Origin: Bradyrhizobium neotropicale
GTDB taxonomy: Bacteria > Pseudomonadota > Alphaproteobacteria > Rhizobiales > Xanthobacteraceae
Direction: 5' to 3'
NCBI RefSeq assembly: GCF_001641695.1
Contig: NZ_LSEF01000070.1
Location: 1 to 64,000, forward strand
Length of the DNA stretch: 64,000 nucleotides
A program made the position numbers and the translations under genes. The notes under the pieces were generated by a model. The model was not told where the DNA came from. It was given only the letters and a program-made list of their open reading frames with translations, and made no database searches. Shown one piece after another: positions 8,737-17,937 of this stretch (position 1 is its first letter; every line of letters begins with the position of its first letter).

Positions 8737-9327
8737 AGTAAGTTACGTAAGCCCGCTAAAGCCGACATTCGCGCTTTTTGGCGCGCGCCTAACTCAACCC
8801 GGCATCAGCGGCGCGGCCGGTGTCGGGTGCGGGCGCGGCGGCGGCGTGCCGGTGAGCTGCCCGGTCTGATCGGCGGACCACCCGGCGCGGGACCGCCCGC
8901 CGTCGGTGGATTCATCGCGCCCTGCGGCCCGGCTGCAGCTCCCGGCTGCTTGGGGTCTGTCGATCACCGCTTGCTCCCGCGATCGTCACCGCTCGCGCTT
9001 CGCCCGCATTGCGGCGGCAAATGTTCTGCCTTCATTCAACCATGTAGCGAGCGGCAGGTCGTTGAGCCGCTTCACCATCACCCTCTTGATGCCGGACAGC
9101 CCGTGGTCGTCGAATTGGAAATACCAATGGTCTTTGCCTTTGGGCCCGGTACAACTTCAGGCAGGGCTCGCCGATCAGGTGGACGACTGTCTCTCTGGTG
9201 AACATCGTCAGTTATAGTTTCGTTCGATAGCCCGGACGCCCGCGTCACAGGTGATCCTGGTGCTGCCACTTGCAGCCCGGGCTTTGAAGTAGGCCAACAA
9301 GCGACATAGCAGGTTGACCGAGTACTT
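8737..9327. other. Non-coding stretch
   Basis: Only overlapping short frames with no recognisable protein were seen. GC-rich with no obvious repeats beyond the flanking hairpins. Confidence 0.45.
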
Positions 9328-9353
9328 AAAAAAAAGGCCGCCAACCGAGGCGG
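9328..9353 (-). terminator. Intrinsic terminator (minus strand)
   Basis: On the minus strand a six-base GC stem (GCCGCC/GGCGGC) is followed by eight T residues. The gene it would terminate, to its right, was not identified, so it may be a relic. Confidence 0.55.
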
Positions 9354-9908
9354 CGTTGCAGATATCAAGAGGCCGAGCACGCAATCAGCGTTGCCGTACT
9401 GAGGGACACTACGACAAGAGCTTGTTCACTGCGCGCTTGAAGGTCGTCATTGTCCATTGCCTTCTAACGCCACCTCGCCCATCTGGTTCACTGTGAAACC
9501 AACGAGCATTTGAGACGTCAGCCTTATTCACTCTTAAACTGCGCGATCTTTTGATCTTGGCTCTAGAGCTCTACGTCGTGGCGGTCCGCCAAGCGTCTGG
9601 CGCGCCTCTTGGCTTCGGTCTCGTCCTTGCACATTAGATCGATACGAAGCTCGATATGCCCGTAGAGCGCATAATGTATGCGCGATACTCTCGCTCTGGT
9701 GGTCCCTTCTAAGCGCTAACTCGCGTTTTGAGGTACTCCGCGTTCCGTTCAAGGATGCATTCGCGTTTGCAGAATGTTTTGCATCTCTTCCAAGCGTCCG
9801 CGTAAACATGAAAAGGACATCATGACGAGGAACGGTTAGAAGGCGGACGTCGCCAGGGGGCCGATTCGGGCCGTGCGGAAATTTCATCGACGCGAAGTGA
9901 AGAACGCC
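9354..9908. other. Non-coding stretch
   Basis: No convincing gene. A minus-strand frame at 9534-9887 has no recognisable features and no ribosome site. Confidence 0.45.
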
Positions 9909-10709
9909 TCAAGGGGTCTCAACAAGAATATACCCGCGATTCTCAACCGTATCGAATGTGCGCATACCCTTAACGAGGGTCGCAGTTGGCATCCACACCC
10001 AGCCAGCGCTCGCAGGGTTGACGTCAAGGACAAGGAACGAGTCGGATTCAGCGTCATATGCGCCAAGCGGCGAGATATGTCCGGGGCCCTGTTGGCCCAC
10101 AGCCTTGCGTTGGTAGGCGACGATCACATAGTCGCCCCGACGCCTGAGGTTTTCAACCAAATCAGTCCGAATATCCTGCTCGGGCTTGCTGTCATCAACG
10201 ATGACAAGCCGGGTCGTTAGGCCATTTGCCCTCAGCATCTCATCGAGCTGACGGACCTGATAGCCGAAGTCCTGGATCTGTTTTCCATTGATCGTTACAG
10301 GTTCGCCGAGAACTTGCGCGCGGGTCTTCAGGCCTTTGATGATCACGTTGTCCTGCGTGAAGCGAGGGATCGTGGGATCGTATGCGCTCGGAATGTATTT
10401 AAGGTCTTCTGAATGTAATCGGCTCCGGTCCCGGGGCAGATCAGGGCTCCGGCCTCGAACGGCGTTGAGCACAATTGCTGCAGACGCGGGTCCACAGAAC
10501 GCGCCGTTAGACTCCGCCTCAAATTGATTGGCAAGGGCGGGAAAGTCCACCTTTGCAGTTGAGTGGGCCAGCCGCGCAAGCCCCTCATCCGACGAGAATG
10601 GCACAAGCTCCTGAGAAATGGTCGCTGGTGCATTGTCTAGCGCAAATGCTGCCGGAAGTTGCACCGTCAGCAGCAAGAACGCGAGTGCAATTTGCGCGAG
10701 ATGTGACAT
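9909..10709 (-). CDS. Phytochelatin synthase-like cysteine protease (peptidase C83 type), exported
   Basis: A 266-residue protein with a signal peptide (ALAFLLLTVQLPAAFA), so it acts in the periplasm or outside. The mature part shows the papain-like triad of bacterial phytochelatin synthase homologues: Cys72 in NGAFCGPASAA, His211 in GPGHISPLGAYD and Asp229 in LVLDVNP. Prokaryotic homologues of this length lack the second plant domain and are known to remove glycine from glutathione rather than polymerise it. The start at 10709 has GAGGAG upstream; an in-frame start 45 bases earlier would mask the signal peptide. No metal-resistance gene lies beside it; neighbours are IS debris. Family assignment is strong, the physiological substrate is not known. 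Confidence 0.85.
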   Translation of the reverse strand: MSHLAQIALAFLLLTVQLPAAFALDNAPATISQELVPFSSDEGLARLAHSTAKVDFPALANQFEAESNGAFCGPASAAIVLNAVRGRSPDLPRDRSRLHSEDLKYIPSAYDPTIPRFTQDNVIIKGLKTRAQVLGEPVTINGKQIQDFGYQVRQLDEMLRANGLTTRLVIVDDSKPEQDIRTDLVENLRRRGDYVIVAYQRKAVGQQGPGHISPLGAYDAESDSFLVLDVNPASAGWVWMPTATLVKGMRTFDTVENRGYILVETP

Positions 10710-10754
10710 GGTTAGCTCCTCTGCCCGACGGAAATCGAATCTAACGAGCCCCAA

Positions 10755-11139
10755 AGGCCGGTTACAGCAGAAATGTTGCCACGCTTTTGCGACTCAGGAG
10801 ACTGAAGTCGCCTATGGACGGCTCCGGGCTAGCAAGAAGAATCGTCACTTGCGGCGTTGGTCGGAGCGCCATGTGTTCGGCCTCACATGATGAGTCCTCT
10901 GTCAATGGCCTTCAGCCGACGGCGATCCGAGGTGAGCTCTCTTGCTGCAGGGCTGCCTGCTAACCTCACATCCGGCGGGATGGTGATCCCGACCACTGTC
11001 CCTCATTCGGGACTGGAGAGCTTCCAAGGAACAGCACCACTCTGTGAAGACGGCGGCGAAGCGCCACGCCGAACAACGGCGACGTTCCCTCGGATCACCG
11101 GTGCAGTGCTGTTGCGGCGCTGCCCGGTTTCGGAGACGG
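10755..11139. other. Non-coding stretch flanking the IS110-type element
   Basis: No gene recognised. The part nearest 11139 probably holds the right non-coding end of the IS110-type element. Confidence 0.45.
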
Positions 11140-12300
11140 TTACATGGAGGGCTTCGTGACCGCACCCTCGGGCATGACACCGTCGATGACGAACCGCCAT
11201 AAGGCAATCAGGAGTTTGCGCGCGAGCGCGACCACCATGACCTTGCGAACGCGGCGGCCAGTCGAGCCGACGCGTTCACGGAACCAGACCACCTGCGCGG
11301 CCCCTGGCTGGTAGCGTTGCCAAAGCCAGGCCAATTCGACCATCACCGTTCTGAGCCGACGGTTGCCTGCTTTCCCGATACCCTGCTCACGATCGATGCC
11401 CCCGCTGCTATACGGCGTCGAGGTGAGCCCGGCATATGACCCGAGCGCCTTGCCATTAGCGAAGCGTCGGACAAAGGCCTCTCGCACCAGCACGGTTGCG
11501 CTTTGTACACCGATGCCGCGCAGGCTGATGAGTTGCTGGATCATCTTACCGGCCTGGTCCGGAGCACGGGTTTTGGCAACGGCATCACGTTCAAGTTCCA
11601 ACTCCGCAATTTGCGCAAGAACAAGTTCTAGCCTCGCAAGCAAACGCGCGATCTTGGCCAATGCATTTGGCGGTATTGGATCGCCAAGGCCCGTCCTCAG
11701 CTCGTTTAGCCGGCGACGACGGCTTTGAAGAAGGGGATTGTAATCTTCAGTGCCCAGCGTTGCCAGAACGGCACCGATCTTATTCACGAGGCCGACACGC
11801 TCGGAGACCAACTCACTTCGCTCCCGGATACAACGCCGCGCATCCTCATCGACTTCGTCCGGGATTGGCACCATCGAACAGACGCGGGGCTCGCCGCGAA
11901 GCCAGGCAAGCAAAGTGCGCAACAGCAATTCTGCATCGATGCCATCCGATTTACCGCGGCGCATGCGCCGGTCAACGGGTACACTTGAAGGTTGGACGAC
12001 GTGCACCTCTATGCCGTGCGCCATTAGCCATCTCGCCAGCCAGAACCCGCACCATCCGGCCTCGTAGCTGGCGACCACCCGCTTGACCGAGCGACCAGCG
12101 GCAGCCGCTCGGATTCGGTAACCGTCAATCGTCGCCAACAGATTATTTTTATCCGGCTCGATCGTCCGCTTCGCCTTGGTCTGCGAAAGGCCAGGTACCT
12201 GCGCCGCCAAGACCCAGCTCTTGTTGCTCAACTCGATCGCCAGAATGAGCGTTTGATCGTAATCGACAGAACGCGGCAGCATATTGGTCGAATGAGACAT
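11140..12300 (-). mobile_element. IS110-family transposase, apparently intact (386 residues)
   Basis: Complete IS110-type transposase. The N-terminal RuvC-like DEDD domain starts with ILAIELSNKSWVLAAQ and continues through ASYEAGWCGFWLARWL and RRGKSDGIDAELLL. A coiled central part follows. The C-terminal Tnp_20 domain has LISLRGIGVQSATVLVREA, GSYAGLTSTPYSSGG and the GKAGNRRLRTVMVELAW region. The first acidic residue is Glu rather than the common Asp, which I also recall from related rhizobial IS110 proteins. IS110 elements lack classical inverted repeats and use a structured non-coding (bridge) RNA; the end regions could not be delimited by eye. A second, broken IS110 piece lies directly upstream. 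Confidence 0.9.
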
Positions 12301-12554
12301 GATCAGACCTCCGGTTTCCGATGACGCAGCTTAGCTCCTCTGCGCCTCATTCATGGGATCTGTTAGCGCGGTTCACGTGACCGCTGGCCATAATGCCCTC
12401 CGCGGATCAGGTCCCGGTCAATAGCACGCATTCGACGATGCTGTGGCCCAAGTGGGTTGTCCTGATCGCCGGATCAACCGGCGCTGCATTAGTGCTGTTC
12501 GCCCTTCCAACCGTTACGTTGCACCCGGATGACCGGCTGTGATCTCGTTCACGC

Positions 12555-12795
12555 CGTAAGAGTGGCGGGTTCCTTGTAGCATTCGTCCTGGCCATCCTCG
12601 CCCATGCCATCCTGGCGAGCTTGTTGGCGAGTGCGATGGCCGCGACCTTGGTGGGGCGCCGCGCCAACAACGCGATGAGCCAGGGCCGATGCCCCGTGCC
12701 ATGGATCTTGGCATAGCGGATCACGGCGACTGCGCCTGCCGTGAACAGGCTGCGCAAGTAGCGATCGCCTTGCTTGCCGATGCGCCGAGCTTGGC
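12555..12795 (-). pseudogene. IS110-family transposase C-terminal remnant
   Basis: The minus strand encodes RSLFTAGAVAVIRYAKIHGT followed by LIALLARRPTKVAAIALANK and ARMAWA, the far C-terminus of IS110/IS1111 transposases. The upstream GKQGDRYLR part is in a different frame. No N-terminal domain is present. It interrupts the integrase pseudogene to its right. Confidence 0.8.
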
Positions 12796-13466
12796 TGCCC
12801 CGTCAAAGCGCAGGAAGCGTCGCCGATCATTCGGGTTTAGGTGAATGCGCTGGCGGATCGGAACCCAATCCGCGAGAAGCCCGAACCGATCTTCCAGCGC
12901 GTCATGCTGATCGGCCGGAATGGCGTTGACGGCCGCTGTCAGATCACCAGTCCCAAACAGTTCAATAGCGGTGTTTGCCTCGTTCGGCATCAGCGCGGCT
13001 GGGGGTGGATTCTCGACGCGACCTTCAGGCGCCGCGCGACTGAGAGCCTTGTGATACATCCATGCGTCAGGTTCGCCGGGATGTCGCGGTGTATTTCCTG
13101 GTAGAGTCGGTACGTCTCCTCGCTCAGCGCGACCATGTCTTTGTGACTGAGACTGATCGGGGCCGCTTCGGTCAGATCGAAGAGCCGGTGAAGATGGTCC
13201 AAGGCGTTGGCCTGCCGCGCCTCCGCAATGTTCTTATCATCCGTCCCGAGGCTAACCGAGGCGTCGCTTCCGATCGTCACAGTACGGGCGAATGGATAGT
13301 CATCTGGTGGACTGATGCTGAGCAAGACGCGCTTGCCGCGTAGTCGATCTACGATCTTGGCAGAGACACGAATTCGGAAGCGGCGGATCAAGCGGTCATG
13401 TCCGCCAGATTTGATCTGCCTCAAGTGCCTCGCTCCCGATGCAGTAAAATGCAGGCCGCGCGGCAT
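12796..13466 (-). pseudogene. Tyrosine recombinase N-terminal fragment (DUF6538 type), frameshifted
   Basis: The minus-strand frame starting at 13466 begins MPRGLHFTASGARHLRQIKS and reaches SHKDMVALSEETYRLYQEIH, resembling the N-terminal DUF6538 part of phage-type integrases. The frame changes near 13040, after which VENPPPAALMPNEANTAIEL and IRQRIHLNPNDRRRFLRF continue the same protein. It then runs into an IS110 remnant, so the catalytic R-H-R-Y half is lost. Confidence 0.65.
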
Positions 13467-13507
13467 ACTCGGTTGATGCGAGAGGCAGCCGACGCTTGGA
13501 GCGGTGG

Positions 13508-14221
13508 ATGAAGGCTTCCCTGGTTACGATTGAGCCGAACGGGCATTCCTGCAGCGATTGTGCGGTCCGCGAATTCGCGGTCTGCTCGTCATTGGACGCG
13601 GCCGAACTCCGGGAGCTCGAGCATCTGGGACGGCGCGTCCATTTTGCCGCCGGTCAGACCGTCTTCTCCGAGGAGGACATCACAACGTCGTTCTACAACG
13701 TCCTCGACGGCGTCATGCGGCTGTACAAGCTGTTGCCTGATGGCCGCAGGCAGATCGTCGGTTTTGCATTGCCTGGCGATTTCCTGGGGATGAACATTTC
13801 CGGGCGCCATAATTTCTCCGCCGATGCGATTGGCACGGTGACGATCTGCCAGTTCGCGAAGGCGCCCTTCACCCGTTTCATCGAGGACCGGCCGCATCTC
13901 TTACGGCGGATCAACGAGCTGGCAATCCGCGAGTTGACCCAGGCGCGCGACCACATGGTCCTGCTTGGCCGCCGCTCAGCGGACGAAAAGGTGGCGACCT
14001 TTCTCCTCGGCTGGCGTGAACGGCTGATCCTGCTCAAGGGACCGATAGGGACGGTGCCGCTGCCGATGAGCCGGCAGGACATCGCCGACTATCTGGGTCT
14101 CACCATCGAAACTGTCAGCCGCACCTTCACCAAGCTGGAGCGCCTCGGCGTGATCGAGATCATCCCGGGCGGCATCGGCCTGCTCGATGCCGAACGGGCA
14201 GGGGCGTTGGCGGCCGCCTGA
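13508..14221 (+). CDS. fnrN: FnrN-type oxygen-responsive Crp/Fnr regulator
   Basis: A 237-residue Crp/Fnr protein. The N-terminus carries the cysteines expected for an oxygen-labile [4Fe-4S] cluster: Cys15, Cys18 and Cys26 (HSCSDCAVREFAVC) plus Cys114 (TVTICQFAK). Then come the cyclic-nucleotide-like beta-barrel (GVMRLYKLLPDGRRQIVGF, LPGDFLG), the dimer helix and a winged HTH (MSRQDIADYLGLTIETVSR) whose E-x2-SR residues match recognition of TTGAT-N4-ATCAA. I chose ATG at 13508 with GGAG upstream rather than the TTG 12 bases earlier. A perfect FNR/FixK box follows the gene at 14253-14266. It probably activates microaerobic genes. It could also be named FixK-like, but FixK proteins usually lack the N-terminal cysteines. 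Confidence 0.85.
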   Translation: MKASLVTIEPNGHSCSDCAVREFAVCSSLDAAELRELEHLGRRVHFAAGQTVFSEEDITTSFYNVLDGVMRLYKLLPDGRRQIVGFALPGDFLGMNISGRHNFSADAIGTVTICQFAKAPFTRFIEDRPHLLRRINELAIRELTQARDHMVLLGRRSADEKVATFLLGWRERLILLKGPIGTVPLPMSRQDIADYLGLTIETVSRTFTKLERLGVIEIIPGGIGLLDAERAGALAAA

Positions 14222-14225
14222 AGCC

Positions 14226-14252
14226 GGGGTCTTCCATGGGCCCCTCCGATTT
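14226..14252 (+). terminator. Possible terminator after the FnrN-like gene
   Basis: Arms GGGGTC and GGCCCC close a short loop, followed by TCCGATTTTT. The T-run merges into the FNR box, so end and promoter would be back to back. Confidence 0.4.
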
Positions 14253-14266
14253 TTGATCCCGATCAA
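14253..14266 (+). promoter_or_regulatory. FNR/FixK box (anaerobox), perfect TTGAT-N4-ATCAA
   Basis: TTGATCCCGATCAA is an exact match to the FNR-family consensus. It lies 53 bases upstream of the ATG of the 41-residue membrane protein. A class II activator site at -41.5 would place the transcript start near 14301. Confidence 0.85.
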
Positions 14267-14319
14267 TGACGCCCGGCGCGTGCCGCGAATAATGCCGAAA
14301 GCGATTCGGGAGAGGCGCG

Positions 14320-14445
14320 ATGCCGACTGATGCTTTGCTGGTGACCATTGCCGTCGTAGCCGTCTTTGCCGTTTTTTCCGCGGCCTTGGCCTGGGCGGAC
14401 CGACAGGCCAGCACCGCGCGCCCCGATTCGGATTTCAAACGCTGA
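14320..14445 (+). CDS. 41-residue single-span membrane protein under an FNR box
   Basis: ATG start with GGGAGAGG at a good distance. Residues 4-25 form one hydrophobic helix (ALLVTIAVVAVFAVFSAALA) followed by a short polar, Arg-containing tail (WADRQASTARPDSDFKR). Small single-span proteins of this kind occur beside microaerobic respiration genes, where some act as assembly or accessory subunits, but I do not recognise this one. The strong ribosome site and the perfect FNR box upstream make expression under low oxygen likely. Confidence 0.65.
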   Translation: MPTDALLVTIAVVAVFAVFSAALAWADRQASTARPDSDFKR

Positions 14446-14704
14446 AGCCCCTGAGACCGCGGTCGCGTTCCAACGCGCCCACCGCGCGCGTCTGCTTGCC
14501 TTGATCGGCCCTTCGCGGCTTGCGGCATCTGCAACTCTGCATCGTCCGGATCGCATTGGCGCATCCTGCGGATGCGGCTTTCAGCACGACCGCGGCATTT
14601 TCGCGGCATTTGCCTCAAATCATGTGCATGCTTTCCGGTTGAAAAGCCTGCTAACGTTGACTACGCAGGAACTCAGTGCCTCGCAGTCTTAGGAGTCCCG
14701 CGGC

Positions 14705-15433
14705 GTGCCTCAGGACAAGGCCGGTGACCCCCGACAGTCGTCGGGCAACAAACTATCGGTCCTGCGCAAGCACCCGATCTTCGCAGATCTGGAGCCGGAG
14801 GCGCTCGACCAGCTCTGCCGCTATGCCAAGCACACCTTGGTGAAGCGCGGCGCGACGATCGCCGCGAAGGGCGACGCGGGCAACAATCTTTTTGCGGTGA
14901 TCTCGGGGACAGTAAAGATTTCCTCTTCTTCGCCCGATGGGCGGAACGCCATTCTCAATCTGATCGGTCCGGGAGAGATTTTTGGCGAGATCGCCGTCCT
15001 CGACGGCGCGCCGCGTTCGGCGGATGCGACCGCCAACACCAATTGCGAACTCTACGTCATCGATCGGCGGGACTTCCTGCCCTTCGTGAAGAGCCAGCCG
15101 GCGCTGGCGATGAAGTTCATCGAGCTGCTCTGCGCGCGCCTGCGCTGGACCAGCCAGCAGGTCGAGCAGGTGATCCTGCAGAACCTGCCGGGCCGGCTCG
15201 CAAGCGCACTCCTCGGCCTCACCGAAGAGCGCAAGCTCGATTCGGGCAGTGGCACGCTGGCCATCACGCAGCAGGAGATCAGCGAGATGGTGGGGATGAC
15301 GCGCGAGAGCATCAACAAGCAATTGCGCGCCTGGGCCGGACGCAACTGGGTTCGCCTCGAGCATGGCGCGATCGTCGTGCTCGATATCGATGCGCTGCGC
15401 GAGCTCGCCGAGAGCGGCCTCGACGGCGAGTGA
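14705..15433 (+). CDS. Crp/Fnr-family transcriptional regulator (CRP-like, no Fe-S cysteines)
   Basis: A 242-residue regulator starting at GTG with TTAGGAG upstream. Residues about 20-130 form the cyclic-nucleotide-binding-type barrel (HPIFADLEPEALDQLCRYAK, LFAVISGTVKI, GEIFGEIAVLDGAPRSADAT). A long dimer helix follows, then a winged HTH (ITQQEISEMVGMTRESINKQ). The barrel's GEIFGEIAVLDGAPRSADA closely follows the CRP phosphate-binding cassette, with Arg-Ser before the next strand, so cAMP or a similar nucleotide is possible. It has no N-terminal cysteine motif, unlike the gene before it. It sits convergent with the cyclase gene and may control the metabolic island. Confidence 0.85.
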   Translation: MPQDKAGDPRQSSGNKLSVLRKHPIFADLEPEALDQLCRYAKHTLVKRGATIAAKGDAGNNLFAVISGTVKISSSSPDGRNAILNLIGPGEIFGEIAVLDGAPRSADATANTNCELYVIDRRDFLPFVKSQPALAMKFIELLCARLRWTSQQVEQVILQNLPGRLASALLGLTEERKLDSGSGTLAITQQEISEMVGMTRESINKQLRAWAGRNWVRLEHGAIVVLDIDALRELAESGLDGE

Positions 15434-15452
15434 CGGCTTCGACCTAGCCGTC
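15432..15452. terminator. Hairpin between convergent genes
   Basis: Seven-base perfect arms (GACGGCT and AGCCGTC) overlap the stop codons of both the CRP-like gene and the cyclase gene. It could serve both directions, although T-runs are absent. Confidence 0.35.
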
Positions 15453-16220
15453 GATGATGGCGACCGCGCGGGTCCAGCCCGCTGAGGCGCGTTCGATCTT
15501 CACCGGAAAGCACGAAATCGTGAACCCGCTCGAGGGCAGCTTGTCCAGATTGTGCAGTTTCTCGAGATGGCAATAGCCGATGTGCCGTCCCGCCTTGTGG
15601 CCTTCCCAGATCAGACGGGCGTCCCTTGTTTCCGCATATTTCCTGGCGGTGTAGACGAACGGCGCGTCCCAGCTCCAGCCGTCGGTGCCGGTCAGCCGCA
15701 CGCCGCGTTCAAGCAGGTACATGGTGGCCTCGTAGCCCATGCCGCAGCCGGAGTTGACGTAGTCGGTCTGGCCGAATTTGGCGCCGGCGCTGGTGTTGAC
15801 GACGACGATCTCCAGCGGCGACAGCGTGTGCCCGATGCGCTTCAGCTCCTTCTCGACGTCTTCGGCGGTGGCCACGTAGCCGTCGGGCAGGTGCCGGAAG
15901 TCGAGTTTCACGCCGGGCTGAAGACACCATTCGAGCGGCACCTCGTCGATGGTCCATGACCGCTCGCCGCGGTTCATGGTCGGGTGGAAGTGCCAGGGCG
16001 CATCGAGATGCGTGCCGTTATGGGTGGAGAGCGAGACCTGCTCGACGGCCCAGCCCTGACCGTCCGGCAGGTCCTCCGCCTTGAGGCCATCGAAGAACTG
16101 CAGCATGTGCGGCAGGCCCTGCTGGTGATCGATGTACTGGATCCTCGGGTGATTGCCCGGCGGATCGGCCGGCACGTCGTTCTGCAACGGCACGGAGATA
16201 TCGATCAGCTTTCGCGGCAT
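15444..16220 (-). CDS. Cyclase-family metal hydrolase (kynurenine formamidase/isatin hydrolase superfamily)
   Basis: A 258-residue protein with the superfamily metal-binding motif H-x-GTH-x-D-x-P-x-H (HNGTHLDAPWHFHP). It also has LSPLEIVVVNTSAG and GCGMGYEATMYLLERGVRLTGTD regions typical of family members, which hydrolyse N-formylkynurenine, isatin or related amides using manganese or zinc. No signal peptide, so it is cytoplasmic. I chose the ATG at 16220, with GAGGGAAA upstream; the open frame extends further but without a better start. It faces away from the TRAP operon, sharing a 670-base regulatory gap. The substrate is not determined; isatin hydrolase is one option. Confidence 0.85.
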   Translation of the reverse strand: MPRKLIDISVPLQNDVPADPPGNHPRIQYIDHQQGLPHMLQFFDGLKAEDLPDGQGWAVEQVSLSTHNGTHLDAPWHFHPTMNRGERSWTIDEVPLEWCLQPGVKLDFRHLPDGYVATAEDVEKELKRIGHTLSPLEIVVVNTSAGAKFGQTDYVNSGCGMGYEATMYLLERGVRLTGTDGWSWDAPFVYTARKYAETRDARLIWEGHKAGRHIGYCHLEKLHNLDKLPSSGFTISCFPVKIERASAGWTRAVAIIDG

Positions 16221-16891
16221 GGCATTTCCCTCGAGATGTCCGGGGTCGTCCGCACATCCTGAGGGCGGGCTACCGGTAACGTCAAGTAACGCGCCGGCGA
16301 CGTCAACGCAGCGTGATGGGCGTCGCCGAAGCACCATGCGCGGCAGCCAGAACGAAACGCGCATCAGCATGAACAGCATCGTGCTGTAGTACGGCCAGTC
16401 GGCTTCGGAAAAAAGGGACCATCCGCTGATTGCCTCCCCCGGAGCACCACCCGATCCATCGATGCAACTCTTGCATTGATCGATGCCGGATTTGGCTTGG
16501 ACTCAGAATGCCGCCCGGCCTAGGGACGACATTGGCGACATCGCGCGCTGATGCAGCGCGTTCGCGCAGGGATGGGGCGTCCGTCTCGTCCGAACCTCCA
16601 AGCCGCAACCAATAGCGGTCGAGCATAAAACGAGAGGAACGTTCATGGATACAACGAGCATCGTTGTCTCGTGTCCGGCATTGGCCGACGGCGGGGCGCG
16701 ATTGCAGGGCGGCCGGCACTTGCCGCGCAGATCCCCGATCACGAAGCAGCCAAATCCACTCGACTCCGTCTCGCAATCCTACCAAGGTGGTGCAGTTGTA
16801 GCGCTCGACTTCACACCTGAAGGAGGGCGACCCAAGGCGGCCCGCAGCACCTGCCCGACGACGACATAATCAACTCAGGAGGAAAGCCCAG
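16221..16891. other. Divergent promoter region between the cyclase gene and the TRAP operon
   Basis: No gene is evident. It must hold the promoters for both directions and contains the dyad at 16458-16480. Confidence 0.6.
16458..16480. promoter_or_regulatory. Operator-like inverted repeat upstream of the TRAP operon
   Basis: ATCGATGCAA and TTGCATTGAT form a 9-of-10 inverted repeat around a CTC centre, the size expected for a dimeric repressor such as a GntR-family protein. The cognate regulator is unknown. Confidence 0.5.
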
Positions 16892-17863
16892 ATGAAGACA
16901 TTAACCGGCATCATCGCAGCCGTTGTTCTGGCGGTCTCAGCACCCCTGGCGACCGCACGCGATTTCCGCTCCGCCGACATACATCCCGCCGACTATCCGA
17001 CCGTCGAGGCCGTCAAGTTCATGGGCAAGCAGCTCGCGACGGCGAGCGGCGGCAAGCTCGGCGTGAAGGTGTTTCCCAATGGAGCCCTGGGCTCGGAGAA
17101 GGACACCATCGAGCAGCTCAAGATCGGCGCGCTCGACATGATGCGGATCAACGCATCGCCGTTGAACAACTTCGTGCCGGAAACCATCGCGTTGTGCCTG
17201 CCCTTCGTCTTCCGGGACACGCAGCACATGCGCACCGTCCTTGACGGGCCGATCGGCGACGAGATCCTGGCGGCCATGGAGCCTGCGGGATTGGTCGGCC
17301 TTGCCTATTACGACAGCGGCGCGCGGTCCATTTACACCGTCAAGGCACCGGTCAAGTCGCTCGCGGACCTCAAGGGTCTGAAGATTCGCGTCCAGCAATC
17401 CGACCTGTGGGTCGGCATGATCGAGAGCCTAGGAGCCAACCCGACGCCGATGCCCTATGGCGAGGTCTACACCGCTCTCAAGACCGGTCTGGTGGACGCA
17501 GCCGAGAACAACTGGCCTTCCTACGAGTCGTCGCGCCACTTCGAGGCAGCCAAGTTCTACAACGTCACTGAGCACTCCCTGGCGCCCGAAGTTCTCGTGA
17601 TGTCCAAGAAGGTCTGGGACACGCTGAGCAAGGAGGATCAGGCGATGATCCGCAAGGCGGCCAAGGAGTCGGTGCCCGTCATGCGCAAGCTCTGGGACGA
17701 GCGTGAGCAGGCATCCCGCAAGACCGTCGAGGCGGCTGGCGTTCAGGTCATTACGATCGCCAACAAGCAGGAATTCGTCGATGCGATGAAGCCGGTCTAC
17801 GCGAAGTTCGCCGGTGACGAGAAACTGCAGAGCCTCGTCAAGCGTATCCAGGACACGAAGTAA
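16892..17863 (+). CDS. TRAP transporter substrate-binding protein (DctP family)
   Basis: A 323-residue periplasmic protein with a signal peptide (TGIIAAVVLAVSAPLATARD). It has the DctP fold signatures: GKQLATASGGKLGVKVFPNG, LGSEKDTIEQLKIGALDM, then DLKGLKIRVQQSDLWVG with the conserved Arg that binds the substrate carboxylate, and PMPYGEVYTALKTGLVDAAENN. It captures an organic acid and passes it to the Q/M membrane subunits encoded next. AGGAGGA precedes the ATG. The first gene of a P-Q-M operon. The substrate is unknown; C4-dicarboxylates, sialic acid, lactate and aromatic acids are all known for the family. Confidence 0.9.
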   Translation: MKTLTGIIAAVVLAVSAPLATARDFRSADIHPADYPTVEAVKFMGKQLATASGGKLGVKVFPNGALGSEKDTIEQLKIGALDMMRINASPLNNFVPETIALCLPFVFRDTQHMRTVLDGPIGDEILAAMEPAGLVGLAYYDSGARSIYTVKAPVKSLADLKGLKIRVQQSDLWVGMIESLGANPTPMPYGEVYTALKTGLVDAAENNWPSYESSRHFEAAKFYNVTEHSLAPEVLVMSKKVWDTLSKEDQAMIRKAAKESVPVMRKLWDEREQASRKTVEAAGVQVITIANKQEFVDAMKPVYAKFAGDEKLQSLVKRIQDTK

Positions 17864-17937
17864 GAACATGGCGTCGGGTCCGGCGTCGCCGACTGGCGAC
17901 ACCGGACCCTCGCAAGGAGACGCGCAAGGAGACCCGG

